Part shown: positions 35,227-43,979 of the stretch, piece after piece | Position numbering within the stretch: position 1 is the first letter of the stretch | Layout: each line of letters opens with the position of its first letter | Assembly: GCF_900116195.1 (NCBI RefSeq) | Contig: NZ_FOZW01000003.1 | Coordinates: 186,001-250,000, forward strand | Source of the DNA: Alloyangia pacifica | GTDB lineage: Bacteria; Pseudomonadota; Alphaproteobacteria; Rhodobacterales; Rhodobacteraceae | Direction of reading: 5' to 3' | DNA: 64,000 bases | Made by a program: the position numbers and the translations under genes | Notes under the pieces: model-generated | The model's database searches: none | What the model was told of the DNA's origin: nothing | The model's input: only the letters and a program-made list of their open reading frames with translations

Positions 35227-37544
35227 AGCTGATCATCGACGGGCTCACCGCGTCCACCCCGACCTGGCGGCGCGGCATCGGACGCGTGTTCCAGAGCCTC
35301 CTGCGGGAAGTCCTCTTCCACCACCGCCAGGCCGACATCCTGGTCACCTGCATGGACACGAGCTGGCGCGACGCCTTTCCGCAGAACATGGACCACGTGG
35401 GCGTTCACATCGTGGATCCGGCCCTCCTGTCGCTGTCCCCCGCGCCGCGCGCCGCGGCCTATTCGGCCGAGATCGAGTCGCTGCACCGACCCGGCGACAC
35501 CACGCTGTTCTGGCACCCGAACCCGCTGATGTCGGACCAGATCCTCCCCTATCACGTCACACTCCCCAGCCTGCTCACGGTGCATGACCTGATCCCCTTC
35601 ACCCACAAGGATCTGTATTTTTCACATTGGCCGAAGGAGCTCAGGCGGGACTACCTGCACCGCCTCGATTTCTTCCGCCGCTCCAACGTCTTCCTGGCCC
35701 CGGTCTCGCAGACGGTGGCCACCCAGGTCGCGGCGCTGCTGCCGATGGCCGCCGCCCGGACCCGGGGCATCGCGAACGGCTACAACCAGTCGATCTTCCG
35801 CCCACCCGCGCCGCGTGCCGCCGCCGGGGTGGGGCCGGACTACGTGTTGCTGGTCAGCGGCGACGACCCACGCAAGAACATCGCCGGTTTCGTGCGTGCC
35901 TTCTGCACCTGGCGACGGGCTGGTGGCACGGCGCTCCTGAAGATCGTCTGCGAACTCGGCCCGGAGACCCGCGCCGAAATCGAGACGATCCTCGCTGGGC
36001 ACGGCGATCCTGGGGCGGTGGAGATCTCCGGCTACGTGTCCGACCAGGAACTCGGCCGGCTGACCCGCCACGCAAGGCTCGCGGTGATGCCCTCGCTGGA
36101 CGAGGGCTTCGGCCTGCCGATCCTCGAGGCCATGGCCTGCGGCGTGCCGGTGGCCTGTTCCGACATCCCCCCGAGTCGGGAGATCGGCGGCGATCTCGTC
36201 GTCTACTTCGATCCCACCAGCCAACAGAGCATGGCCGCGGCTCTGGAACAGGCGCTGCAGGCCACCCCGGGCCGCGACGCGCTGCAGCAGCGCGCCCGGG
36301 AGTTCACCTGGCAGCGCGCCGGCATCGCCTACCGGCGGCGCATCCAGGACATCCTGGACCGGCAGCTGCCGGATCTGCCGGCGGGCACGAAGGTGGCGAT
36401 GCTCACCCCCTGGCCGCCGCACAGGAGCGGCATCGCGGTCAGCGCCAGGACCCTCGCCGAGGCGCTCGCGCCGCATCTCGACCTGACCATCGTCTGCACC
36501 AATGCCGAGGAGGCCGCCGCCCCCGGGGGAATGCGCCTGGTCTCTGCCGGGGACTTCGATCCGGCGGAATACGAGCTGCTGATCTGCCAGCTGGGCAACA
36601 ACCTCGAGATGCACGACTGGATCTACGACCACGCGCTCGCCCGCAACGCCCTGGCCATCGTGCATGACACCTTCATCCACCCCTTCCTGCAGCACGGCCA
36701 CCGGCAGGGCCGGCTGGTGCCGCAGTACCGGGCGATGCTCGCCAACCACTTCGAGGCCGAGGACATCGGCCGGCTGGAAGCCAGCGATTTCGCCGGGGTC
36801 GGCGTGCTCGAGATCACCGGCCTGTCGCAGATCGCCCGCCACGCCGGCGGGCTGCACCTGCACAGCAGCTTCGCCCGCAGCTGCCTGCTGCGCGAGCTGC
36901 CCGCCGCCGCGGCGCGCATCAGCACCGCGCCGCTGGTGATGAGCTCCGCCCCGCCGCGCAGCGCCGGCGCCGCGCCCGACCCGGGGCGCTTCACCATCGG
37001 CATGTTCGGCCATGTCACCCGCTTCAAGCTGCCGGGGCAGGTGCTGCAGGCGCTGCAGCAGCTGCTGCTGCGCGGCCTGCCGGTGGAGCTGCGCATCGTC
37101 GGCAACCTCGGCGACGAGGCCGAGACGGTGCAGCGGCAGATCACCCGCATGGCACTTGCCGAGCAGGTCACGCTGATCGGCTACGCCGACAGCGAGGCCT
37201 TCGAGCGGCACATCTCGGAGTGCGACGCGGTGATCAACCTGCGGCACCCGACGCATGGCGAATCCTCCGGCGTCGTCTTCGACGCGATGCGGATCGGCGT
37301 GCCGGTGGTGGTGAGCAACGGCGGCAGCTTCGCCGAGCTGCCCGACGACGCGGTGGTCAAGGTGCAGGACACGCCGCATGTGGCCGCCGAGCTGGCGCAG
37401 AAGATCGAGGGCCTGCTGACCGATCCCTCCCGCCGCGCCGCGCTCGCCGCCCGGGCCCGGCTGCATATCTCCGAGGCCGCCTCGATCGAGAGCTACACGC
37501 GGGAAATCCTGCGGCAGCTCGCGCGGCTCCACGTTTCAGCCTGA
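35223..37544 (+). CDS. Tandem GT4-GT4 double glycosyltransferase
   Basis: 773 residues made of two complete GT-B units. Unit 1 (about 1-380): GIGRVFQSLLREVLFH, LLVSGDDPRKNIAGF, MPSLDEGFGLPILEAMACGV. Unit 2 (about 390-773): AMLTPWPPHRSGIAVSARTL, IGMFGHVTRFKLPGQVLQAL, and LRHPTHGESSGVVFDAMRIG. Both carry the GT4 E-x7-E region, so one polypeptide could add two sugars in order. It is coupled to the GT4 gene before it and followed after 16 bp by a small gene with a good ribosome site. An open frame starting at 34062 joins the end of the previous gene out of frame and is not real there. Confidence 0.9.
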   Translation: MKLIIDGLTASTPTWRRGIGRVFQSLLREVLFHHRQADILVTCMDTSWRDAFPQNMDHVGVHIVDPALLSLSPAPRAAAYSAEIESLHRPGDTTLFWHPNPLMSDQILPYHVTLPSLLTVHDLIPFTHKDLYFSHWPKELRRDYLHRLDFFRRSNVFLAPVSQTVATQVAALLPMAAARTRGIANGYNQSIFRPPAPRAAAGVGPDYVLLVSGDDPRKNIAGFVRAFCTWRRAGGTALLKIVCELGPETRAEIETILAGHGDPGAVEISGYVSDQELGRLTRHARLAVMPSLDEGFGLPILEAMACGVPVACSDIPPSREIGGDLVVYFDPTSQQSMAAALEQALQATPGRDALQQRAREFTWQRAGIAYRRRIQDILDRQLPDLPAGTKVAMLTPWPPHRSGIAVSARTLAEALAPHLDLTIVCTNAEEAAAPGGMRLVSAGDFDPAEYELLICQLGNNLEMHDWIYDHALARNALAIVHDTFIHPFLQHGHRQGRLVPQYRAMLANHFEAEDIGRLEASDFAGVGVLEITGLSQIARHAGGLHLHSSFARSCLLRELPAAAARISTAPLVMSSAPPRSAGAAPDPGRFTIGMFGHVTRFKLPGQVLQALQQLLLRGLPVELRIVGNLGDEAETVQRQITRMALAEQVTLIGYADSEAFERHISECDAVINLRHPTHGESSGVVFDAMRIGVPVVVSNGGSFAELPDDAVVKVQDTPHVAAELAQKIEGLLTDPSRRAALAARARLHISEAASIESYTREILRQLARLHVSA

Positions 37545-37560
37545 CAAGAAGGAGACCCCC

Positions 37561-38172
37561 ATGACCTCCCAGATGGATTTCCTGCGCGAGCTGCTGCGCA
37601 CGGAGCACGTGGCCCTGGCGCGCGGTCTCGCGCAGGCCCGCGACGAGGCCGAGCTGCGCGAGGCCGCCGAGGCGGCGCTGGCCTTCGCCTCCACTCTGCT
37701 GGCCGAACGGGATTCCCCGCGCAACACCCACAACTTCCTCGGCGTGCCCTTCTGGTACTTCCCTACCGCCGCGAGCTTCCTGCGCGGCTGGCCGGCCATC
37801 GCCAGCGGCGAGCTCGGCCTGCCCGAGCCTGCCGCAGAGGGCGGCCCGCCCGAGCAGCAGGTCTCCCGCCTGGCGCAGCAGGCCGCCGGGCACAGGCTGC
37901 TGCTGCTGTGGCAGAAGACCTCGGCCCCGGGCGCCGCGCCCGAGGGGCCGCTGCTGATGGTCGACATCTCGCTGGCGAGCGCCGAGCAGCTGCTCACCTT
38001 CCTCTTCGGCATCGCCCTCCGGCGCCGGCCGACCCGGCAGGATCTCGAGGCGCTGAACGCCGAGATCCTGAAACACCCCGAGGGCTCGGTGGAGCAGGCG
38101 GCGCAGTTCTGCGCGATCATCCTCGGCTCGCAGGAAGCGCAGATGCACGGCCCGCTCTGGGAGCGCTGCTGA
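37561..38172 (+). CDS. Small DUF4214-like protein of the polysaccharide operon
   Basis: 203 residues, start ATG after AAGAAGGAGA. I do not recognise the N-terminal part (GLAQARDEAELREAAEAALA, NTHNFLGVPFWYFPTAASFL). The C-terminal 60 residues (LLTFLFGIALRRRPTRQDLE and EQAAQFCAIILGSQEAQMHG) resemble the DUF4214 type of repeat also seen at the start of the FkbM protein. No signal peptide or membrane helix. As last gene of the sulfotransferase-GT4-GT4 unit, before a strong terminator, it may assist or tether the glycan enzymes; this is inference. Confidence 0.6.
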   Translation: MTSQMDFLRELLRTEHVALARGLAQARDEAELREAAEAALAFASTLLAERDSPRNTHNFLGVPFWYFPTAASFLRGWPAIASGELGLPEPAAEGGPPEQQVSRLAQQAAGHRLLLLWQKTSAPGAAPEGPLLMVDISLASAEQLLTFLFGIALRRRPTRQDLEALNAEILKHPEGSVEQAAQFCAIILGSQEAQMHGPLWERC

Positions 38173-38201
38173 GCCCCGCCGGCCAGTCGGACCCGCAACG
38201 C

Positions 38202-38233
38202 AAGACGGGCGCGGCATCTGCCGCGCCCGTCTT
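38202..38233. terminator. Bidirectional terminator
   Basis: A 14-bp perfect stem (AAGACGGGCGCGGC / GCCGCGCCCGTCTT) with loop ATCT, between the convergent 37561 gene and ugd. Confidence 0.8.
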
Positions 38234-38253
38234 CGCTGTCCGGGGATCCGTCC

Positions 38254-39576
38254 TCAGGCGGCGGAAAACCCTGCCCGGCCGATGCTCTCATAGGCGGTGA
38301 AGCCCGCCGCCGCGGCGTCCTCCACGGCGTAGATGTTGCGCAGGTCGGCGAGCCGGGCGGTGGCCATGCCGCCCGCCAGGCGCTTCAGATCCAGCGCGCG
38401 GAACTCGTTCCACTCGGTGAGGATGACCAGCAGGTCGGCGCCCGCGGCGGCGGCATAGGGGTCTTCCTCCCAGGTCACCCCGGGCAGCAGCGCCTCGCCC
38501 TCGCGGCGGCCCTGCGGGTCGACCACCGACACGCTCGCCCCGCCGCCCACCAGCGCCGGCACGATGGTCAGCGCCGGCGCGTCGCGCATGTCGTCGGTGT
38601 TGGGCTTGAAGGTCACACCGAGCACCGCGACCTTCTTGCCGTTGAAGCTGCCGCCGCAAAGGTCGAGCAGCTTGTCGGTCATCCGACGCTTGGTGTCCTC
38701 ATTGACCTTGATCACCGTCTCGACGATCGAGATCGGCGCCGCGTGCTCCTGGCCGATGCGGGCCAGCGCCTTGGTATCCTTGGGGAAACACGAGCCGCCA
38801 TAGCCCGGCCCGGCGTGCAGGAACTTGTTGCCGATGCGGCCGTCGAGCCCCATGCCCTTGGAGACCTGCTTCACGTTCGCCCCGACCTTCTCGCAGAGCG
38901 CGGCGATCTCGTTGATGAAGGTGATCTTCGTCGCGAGGAAGGCGTTGGCGGCGTATTTGATCATCTCGGCCGACTCGAGATCGGTGGTGACGATCGGGAA
39001 ATCGCGCAGGTAGAGCGGCCGGTAGATGTCTTCCATCACCTTGGCGGCACGCTCGGTCTCGACGCCGACGACCACCCGGTCGGGCTTCATGAAATCGTCG
39101 ATCGCCGCGCCCTCGCGCAGGAACTCGGGGTTGGAGGCGACGTCGAACTCGAGGCCAGGGTTGGCGGCGGCGACCACCTCCTGCACCTTGCGGTTGGTGC
39201 CGACGGGGACGGTCGATTTGGTCACCACGACGATGTAGTGATCGGCGGCTTTCGCGATCTCCTCGGCGGCGGCCATGACGTAGCTCAGATCGGCGTGGCC
39301 GTCCCCGCGGCGGGTCGGCGTGCCGACGGCGATGAACACCGCCTCGGCGCCGTCGATCGCCGACTGCAGGTCGAGCGTGAACGACAGCCGCCCGGCCTCG
39401 ACGTTCTTGGCCATAAGCGTGTCGAGACCCGGCTCGTAGATCGGCACCTCGCCGCGCTCGAGCATCTCGATCTTGCGCGGGTCCTTGTCGACGCAGACCA
39501 CCTCGTGGCCGAAATCCGAGAAACAGACCCCGGAGACAAGCCCCACGTAGCCGGTGCCGATAATGGCAATCTTCAT
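38254..39576 (-). CDS. ugd: UDP-glucose 6-dehydrogenase
   Basis: 440 residues. It oxidises UDP-glucose to UDP-glucuronate with two NAD+. Visible: the NAD fold KIAIIGTGYVGLVSGVCFSD at the start, VFIAVGTPTRRGDGHADLSY, the substrate-binding NPEFLREGAAIDDFMKPDR, and the catalytic Cys in HAGPGYGGSCFPKDTKALAR, then VAVLGVTFKPNTDDMRDAPA. Start ATG 39576 follows AAGGA. It supplies the precursor for the UDP-glucuronate epimerase at 42798 and so uronic acids to the local polymer. It is downstream of the kinase/peptide set on the same strand with a 150-bp AT-rich gap, which may hold its own promoter. Confidence 0.95.
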   Translation of the reverse strand: MKIAIIGTGYVGLVSGVCFSDFGHEVVCVDKDPRKIEMLERGEVPIYEPGLDTLMAKNVEAGRLSFTLDLQSAIDGAEAVFIAVGTPTRRGDGHADLSYVMAAAEEIAKAADHYIVVVTKSTVPVGTNRKVQEVVAAANPGLEFDVASNPEFLREGAAIDDFMKPDRVVVGVETERAAKVMEDIYRPLYLRDFPIVTTDLESAEMIKYAANAFLATKITFINEIAALCEKVGANVKQVSKGMGLDGRIGNKFLHAGPGYGGSCFPKDTKALARIGQEHAAPISIVETVIKVNEDTKRRMTDKLLDLCGGSFNGKKVAVLGVTFKPNTDDMRDAPALTIVPALVGGGASVSVVDPQGRREGEALLPGVTWEEDPYAAAAGADLLVILTEWNEFRALDLKRLAGGMATARLADLRNIYAVEDAAAAGFTAYESIGRAGFSAA

Positions 39577-39726
39577 CACAAAAATCCTTAGAATAATAAA
39601 ACAATACCTGTGGTTTACCGTCTCCGGCTCACAACTCAAAGCAGATTTAGCCCCAAGAGACCTTTTGGCATCATGCCGGAGAAAAATGATATCTGGGAGG
39701 CAGCCGCGCGTGGTGTCCAGAATCCA

Positions 39727-40698
39727 TCACTGACCGTTCAATCGTGAGTAGAGCGGCTTCACCACGGCCCATTCGATCTCCGCCAGCCGGGGGTGGCGCG
39801 CCTTGATCAGGCGGCGACGGTGCAGGAAGCGGGTGGCGAGATCGGGCCGCACCGCTTCCGGCAAGGGCATTTCGAACAACTCCTGGAGCATCAGCATCTG
39901 CAAGTCGAAGGCGAGGCGGAACCTGCGGTCGCGACGCAGCCCAAGCAGCCAGGGCCAGTCCAGTCCGGCATCAGCCTGCTGGAGCTGCTGCCGGAGCGGC
40001 AGAAGATACCGCAGGCTGATGCCGCCTTTCGACAGCCCGGAATGGTGCAGCATGTCGTGGCTGACATTGATCAGAAGACGCAGGGACGGATCTGGAATGA
40101 AGAACCGCACCCCGTCGCGTTCGCACAGCAGGCGGCGGCGCTGCCAGTCGTCCGCCGCCAGAAACCGTGCGATGTCCGACTGCAGACCCGCGTGCAGATC
40201 CAGCGTCCCGACACAGCCTTGCTTCCAGAAGCTCCCGGGGGAATGCGCGTATTCGCTCTCCTCGAGCCGGGTGAACCCCGCGCCGGTCAGCACGCTCAGC
40301 GCCCTTGCCGCCTCTTCGGGTTCGACGAGGAGGTCCACGTCGATCATCAGGCGGTAGAACTCGGCAGGGTCGTCCTGCAGGGCCAACTCGCTGGCGCCCT
40401 TGATCAGGGTCGGCACGATCCCCGCTGCGTTGAGCAAGCCCGTGCACTCCGCGACCATGGACCAGAGGCCGCGATTCCGACGGCAATTGAGGGAATCGAG
40501 TTCTCCGAGATAGGCCATGGCCTCGGGTTCAGCGGCCGGGATGTCGCCTTGGCGCAGCCTGTGAAACAGCGCCGGGGTGACGAACTGGTCATTCGCGGCC
40601 CCTATCAGACCCTCCCAGTCGGTCACATGGCCAAGGTCGCCGCAAAGCGCGCGACCCAGGATTTCCAGCGGCGAAGATGCAGCGAACCCTGCTCTCAT
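39727..40698 (-). CDS. Nucleotidyltransferase-family protein (PF14907 type)
   Basis: 323 residues. The core LIKGASELALQDDPAEFYRL followed by MIDVDLLVEPEEAARALSVL is the hallmark of the NTP_transf_5 family, minimal nucleotidyltransferases of unknown target. WNHE-like metal residues are represented by D.D in IDVDLLV. Later comes LDLHAGLQ and a helical C-terminal half (INVSHDMLHHSGLSKGGISL). Start ATG 40698 is eight bases after GGAG. It lies directly downstream of the HprK-like kinase and the Lys/His-rich peptide. Members of this family are found beside HprK-like kinases in peptide-modification clusters, so it may act on the peptide or on the kinase product. Function not proven. Confidence 0.75.
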   Translation of the reverse strand: MRAGFAASSPLEILGRALCGDLGHVTDWEGLIGAANDQFVTPALFHRLRQGDIPAAEPEAMAYLGELDSLNCRRNRGLWSMVAECTGLLNAAGIVPTLIKGASELALQDDPAEFYRLMIDVDLLVEPEEAARALSVLTGAGFTRLEESEYAHSPGSFWKQGCVGTLDLHAGLQSDIARFLAADDWQRRRLLCERDGVRFFIPDPSLRLLINVSHDMLHHSGLSKGGISLRYLLPLRQQLQQADAGLDWPWLLGLRRDRRFRLAFDLQMLMLQELFEMPLPEAVRPDLATRFLHRRRLIKARHPRLAEIEWAVVKPLYSRLNGQ

Positions 40699-40856
40699 GT
40701 GGCGGCTCCAGTGCCGGTCTGAATAGCTGCCGCAAGATCGGCAAAATGCGAACAGAAAATTGAACGCGGCGATGAAAAATATGTGAAACAATCACTTAGA
40801 AAAAATCACTTCAAACTTGAATTCCTAATACCCTACCTCCGCTTGGGGAACCGCGT

Positions 40857-41948
40857 TCAGTCTTCGCAATACCGCGACACCTCGATGAGGGCGCGCGGCA
40901 GATCAGAGTATGTCAGGGTGCCGTAGTGCGCGCCCTGCAGGCAGCCCGCCATGGCTCCGAAAACCTCGGGCGACATGGAGTCTTCACCGGACCAGGCGGC
41001 CGCCAAAAGCGCCGCAAACGCCCCCGACAGGTCCAGATCCGCGATCGTGGCCGCGCTGTCCTCCTGCCGGTCCAGTTTCAGCAGCCAGGCCACCGGCTTC
41101 CAGCCGCCATCGCCCACCAGCCCGAGATAGCGCACGTTGAGAGCATCCGGCCGCAGGTGTTCGCCCGCACCCGCGATCTCATCGTGACGATGGCCGAGCA
41201 GCGCCCACGACCCTTCCTTCAGGGTCACCGGGAACGGCAGCGCGGACACCTCGCCCTGCGGCGACAGCAGCACGATATCATCGCTCAGAAGCGCGAACCC
41301 CGCTTCCTCCAACGCCGTGGCAAGCGTGCTCTTGCCAGCGCCGGCGTCGCCGAGCAGAAGCAGGCAGCGCCCGTCGCGTTCGAGCTGGGCCGCGTGCAGC
41401 ATGACGTGATCGGTGTGATCGAAGAGGACCTCGGTCAGCTTGATCTTGAGCAGCGGTACCGCCTCGTGCGGTGACACCCAATCGATGTCCTCGCCCCGCC
41501 GCGCCAGCCCGATGCTCTCTCCCTCGCGCTGCACCACGATGTGGTCGTCGCCTCGGCAGGGAGCTGTAACCAGCTGCGCGAAACAGGGCATCAGCTCTGC
41601 GCGCAGCGCTTCGTCCTCGAAGGCGACGACGATATGCACCCCGGCCAGATCAAGCGTGTCGGAACAGCCGACCCGCGCCGGACCGCTCGACGTGGCAAGC
41701 GGCTCCAGCGCGCCGATTTGCATGAGATCCAGAAGAATGCCGCCGCCAGAAGCAGCGGCGGCATCCGATGGTGCGGACGCAACGCCAAGTTCGAACCCAG
41801 CCCAAGCCTCGGCCACCGGGGGAGTGGCCGAAAACAGAAGCTCCTTCTCTGGGACCAAGAGAAGATGCTGACGGTTGACTTCCGCCAGCGTGACCCCTGC
41901 TGCGGGGAGGACAAAAAGATTTTCACTCAACGAATTACGTCTTCTCAA
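40857..41948 (-). CDS. HprK-like P-loop kinase
   Basis: About 363 residues. The C-terminal half holds LLLLGDAGAGKSTLATALEE (P-loop 200-208) and GFALLSDDIVLLSPQG (Asp pair 223-224), the arrangement of HPr serine kinase and its relatives. The N-terminal 170 residues are unlike classic HprK. Relatives with this layout are tailoring kinases in some lasso-peptide clusters or belong to HprK-related systems near exopolysaccharide genes. The start is a TTG (41948, or 41930 after GAGAAG). It begins 45 bp after the stop of the small peptide gene and is followed by the nucleotidyltransferase, all on one strand. There is no HPr gene nearby, so classical carbon-source control is unlikely. Confidence 0.75.
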   Translation of the reverse strand: MRRRNSLSENLFVLPAAGVTLAEVNRQHLLLVPEKELLFSATPPVAEAWAGFELGVASAPSDAAAASGGGILLDLMQIGALEPLATSSGPARVGCSDTLDLAGVHIVVAFEDEALRAELMPCFAQLVTAPCRGDDHIVVQREGESIGLARRGEDIDWVSPHEAVPLLKIKLTEVLFDHTDHVMLHAAQLERDGRCLLLLGDAGAGKSTLATALEEAGFALLSDDIVLLSPQGEVSALPFPVTLKEGSWALLGHRHDEIAGAGEHLRPDALNVRYLGLVGDGGWKPVAWLLKLDRQEDSAATIADLDLSGAFAALLAAAWSGEDSMSPEVFGAMAGCLQGAHYGTLTYSDLPRALIEVSRYCED

Positions 41949-41993
41949 AAGGAAGAAAATCGGAGACCCGCGAAATGCCGGATCTCGGTGGGC

Positions 41994-42215
41994 TTAGTGG
42001 AAGTGGCCGTACTTCTTCTTCATTTTGAACTTGTGCTTTTTCTTGTGCTTCATGCCACCCGACCGGAAGATGCCACCGGCATCTGCCTTCATCGAGGTGG
42101 AGAGAAGCGCCGTTACCGCAAGCGGTGTCACCGCTGCGTATTTCCCGGCTTTGCCAAGCAGTTCGCGGCGGCCGGGGGACTCGAGGGACTCCCCCTCGGG
42201 GGTCTTATCAGTCAT
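41994..42215 (-). CDS. Small exported Lys/His-rich peptide, possible modified-peptide precursor
   Basis: 73 residues; ATG 42215 after AAAGGAG at good spacing. Residues 14-22 (PGRRELLGK) contain a twin-arginine-like pair. Residues 26-41 (YAAVTPLAVTALLSTS) are hydrophobic, and KADA at 43-46 could be a signal-peptidase site before GG. The remaining 27 residues hold nine Lys and four His with very few acidic residues (RSGGMKHKKKHKFKMKKK, then YGHFH). It is thus a short exported, highly cationic peptide, possibly metal-binding. It is the first gene of the set with the HprK-like kinase and nucleotidyltransferase. It contains Ser, Thr and Tyr that could be modified. No homologue is known to me. Confidence 0.75.
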   Translation of the reverse strand: MTDKTPEGESLESPGRRELLGKAGKYAAVTPLAVTALLSTSMKADAGGIFRSGGMKHKKKHKFKMKKKYGHFH

Positions 42216-42797
42216 GTTTGAAAACTCCTTTGATCAATGAATCAGACTATAGCGTAGCATGCGAGGCCTGCCAATTATCTTTAAGGCTGCATTAACCTAC
42301 ACTTCACAGGTACTTTTGGGCGCCTTCTAGAGGGCAATAAAACTACCCCCTCCGAAACTCATAAAAAATCGCTCTTTTACAAGCGCATACACAACATCCC
42401 ACACCCTCGGAACAGGTTGCGGCGGCGCGACCGTCAGCCAATTTGTGAACAAATTTCAGGCAAACCACTGTTTCCATTCCGGCAACACACCCGGACGCCT
42501 ACGCAGGAAACACCCTCCTCCTGAAGCTATCCTTGGTCAATTCACGACTCCGCGCACATGACGCCTCGTTCGAATCGCCGAAGTCGTGCACCCTTCATGG
42601 ATTAACGTGCCCATTGTCATGGCGGCCGGGACGAGCAACGCGCACCCGTGAGGCAAGTCGCCACGCGAATGTGCCCCGACCGGCGGACCTCCGAGCAACG
42701 CCCGCCTGACGGCAGAAAGCGCTTGCTTTGACGACGTGCAGCACACAAGACATTAGATATTGATTTTTGAACTTATTTTTTTTGTAGGAGTTCTTTG
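42216..42797. other. Divergent intergenic region, AT-rich
   Basis: About 580 bp between the peptide gene (minus) and the epimerase (plus). It is AT-rich around 42240-42420 and just before 42798. It must hold both promoters; T-rich sequence precedes the TAGGAG ribosome site of the epimerase. No gene seen; the minus frame at 42537-42746 lacks any motif. Confidence 0.45.
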
Positions 42798-43859
42798 ATG
42801 CGCACCGCTTTGGTCACTGGCTCTTCTGGCTTCATCGGCTTTCACCTGTGTCAAAGACTGCTAGACGACGGGTTTCGTGTCGTCGGGGTCGACAACCTCT
42901 CCGAATATTATGATGTAGCCCTGAAACGTCAGCGGCAGGACATGTTGCTGAAATCTCAGGGCTTTTGCGTTTTCAACACCTCGATCGAGACCCGAGGGTT
43001 CCTGCAGGAACTGTTTGCCCGAGAACGCCCCGATGTCGTGGTGCACCTCGCGGCGCAGGCTGGCGTGCGCCACTCGCTCAAAGACCCCCGCAGCTATCTG
43101 GAAAGCAACATGATGGGCACTTTCGAGCTGCTCGAGGCGGCACGGGCGGTGCCCCCTGCCCACATGCTGCTGGCCTCCACGTCGTCCGTCTACGGCGCGA
43201 ACACCAGCATGCCCTACGCCGAGACCGAGCGCACCGACCACCAGATGTCATTCTATGCGGCGACCAAGAAGGCCACGGAGTGCATGGCGCACAGCTACGC
43301 GCACCTCTACGACCTGCCGGTCACCATGTTCCGCTTCTTTACCGTCTACGGACCCTGGGGCCGTCCGGACATGGCGCTGTTCAAGTTCACCAAAGCGATC
43401 CTCGCCGGAGAACCGATCGACGTCTACAACCGCGGCCGCATGATGCGCGACTTCACCTATGTGACAGACCTCGTGCAGGGCATCCGGCTGCTGATCGACG
43501 TGGTGCCCGCGCGGCCAGAGGACGGCGTCGTGCCGCCCGGAGACTCGCTCTCGCCGGTTGCGCCCTGGCGCGTGATCAACATCGGCAACTCGCAGGCGGT
43601 GCCGCTCAGCGACTTCATCGCCGCGATCGAGAGCGCCACCGGGCTGAAGGCGCAGCGCAATCCGATGTGCATGCAGCCGGGCGACGTGCCCGCGACATGG
43701 GCCGATGCCTCGCTCCTGCACGATCTGACCGGCTATCGCCCCGGCACGGCACTGGTCGACGGTGTCCGGTCCTTCGTCGACTGGTACCGCGACTACTACG
43801 GGACGAACGACTGGTCGCAGGCCGCGCTCAACTCGGGCGACCTGCGCCGCATCTCCTAG
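42798..43859 (+). CDS. UDP-glucuronate 4-epimerase type NAD-dependent epimerase
   Basis: 353 residues of the extended SDR epimerases. The NAD motif is VTGSSGFIGFHLCQRLLDDG (7-26). The DNLSEYYDVALKR block is typical of UDP-glucuronate 4-epimerases, the catalytic Ser-Tyr-Lys is seen in STSSVYG and SFYAATKKATE, and FRFFTVYGPWGRPDMALFKF follows. It converts UDP-GlcA to UDP-GalA in the cytosol. Start ATG after TAGGAG. With ugd on the other side of the peptide/kinase set, it completes a route from UDP-glucose to UDP-galacturonate for the surface polymer. Confidence 0.9.
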   Translation: MRTALVTGSSGFIGFHLCQRLLDDGFRVVGVDNLSEYYDVALKRQRQDMLLKSQGFCVFNTSIETRGFLQELFARERPDVVVHLAAQAGVRHSLKDPRSYLESNMMGTFELLEAARAVPPAHMLLASTSSVYGANTSMPYAETERTDHQMSFYAATKKATECMAHSYAHLYDLPVTMFRFFTVYGPWGRPDMALFKFTKAILAGEPIDVYNRGRMMRDFTYVTDLVQGIRLLIDVVPARPEDGVVPPGDSLSPVAPWRVINIGNSQAVPLSDFIAAIESATGLKAQRNPMCMQPGDVPATWADASLLHDLTGYRPGTALVDGVRSFVDWYRDYYGTNDWSQAALNSGDLRRIS

Positions 43860-43979
43860 CGGCGCGCGCCAATCGCGGCAGCGCGCCAAGGGCACCCTAA
43901 GGTGCGCCACGCGATCCCCCCGACGCCTCCCGCGCCTTCCCGGAACGACTCCAGCCCCGATCTTGGGGTCAGCTTGGTT

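Noticed and set aside
39727-42215. Lasso-peptide cluster
   Set aside because: HprK-like kinase and nucleotidyltransferase fit, but there is no asparagine-synthetase-like cyclase, PqqD-like B1 or transglutaminase-like B2 protein, and the peptide lacks a lasso-type core.
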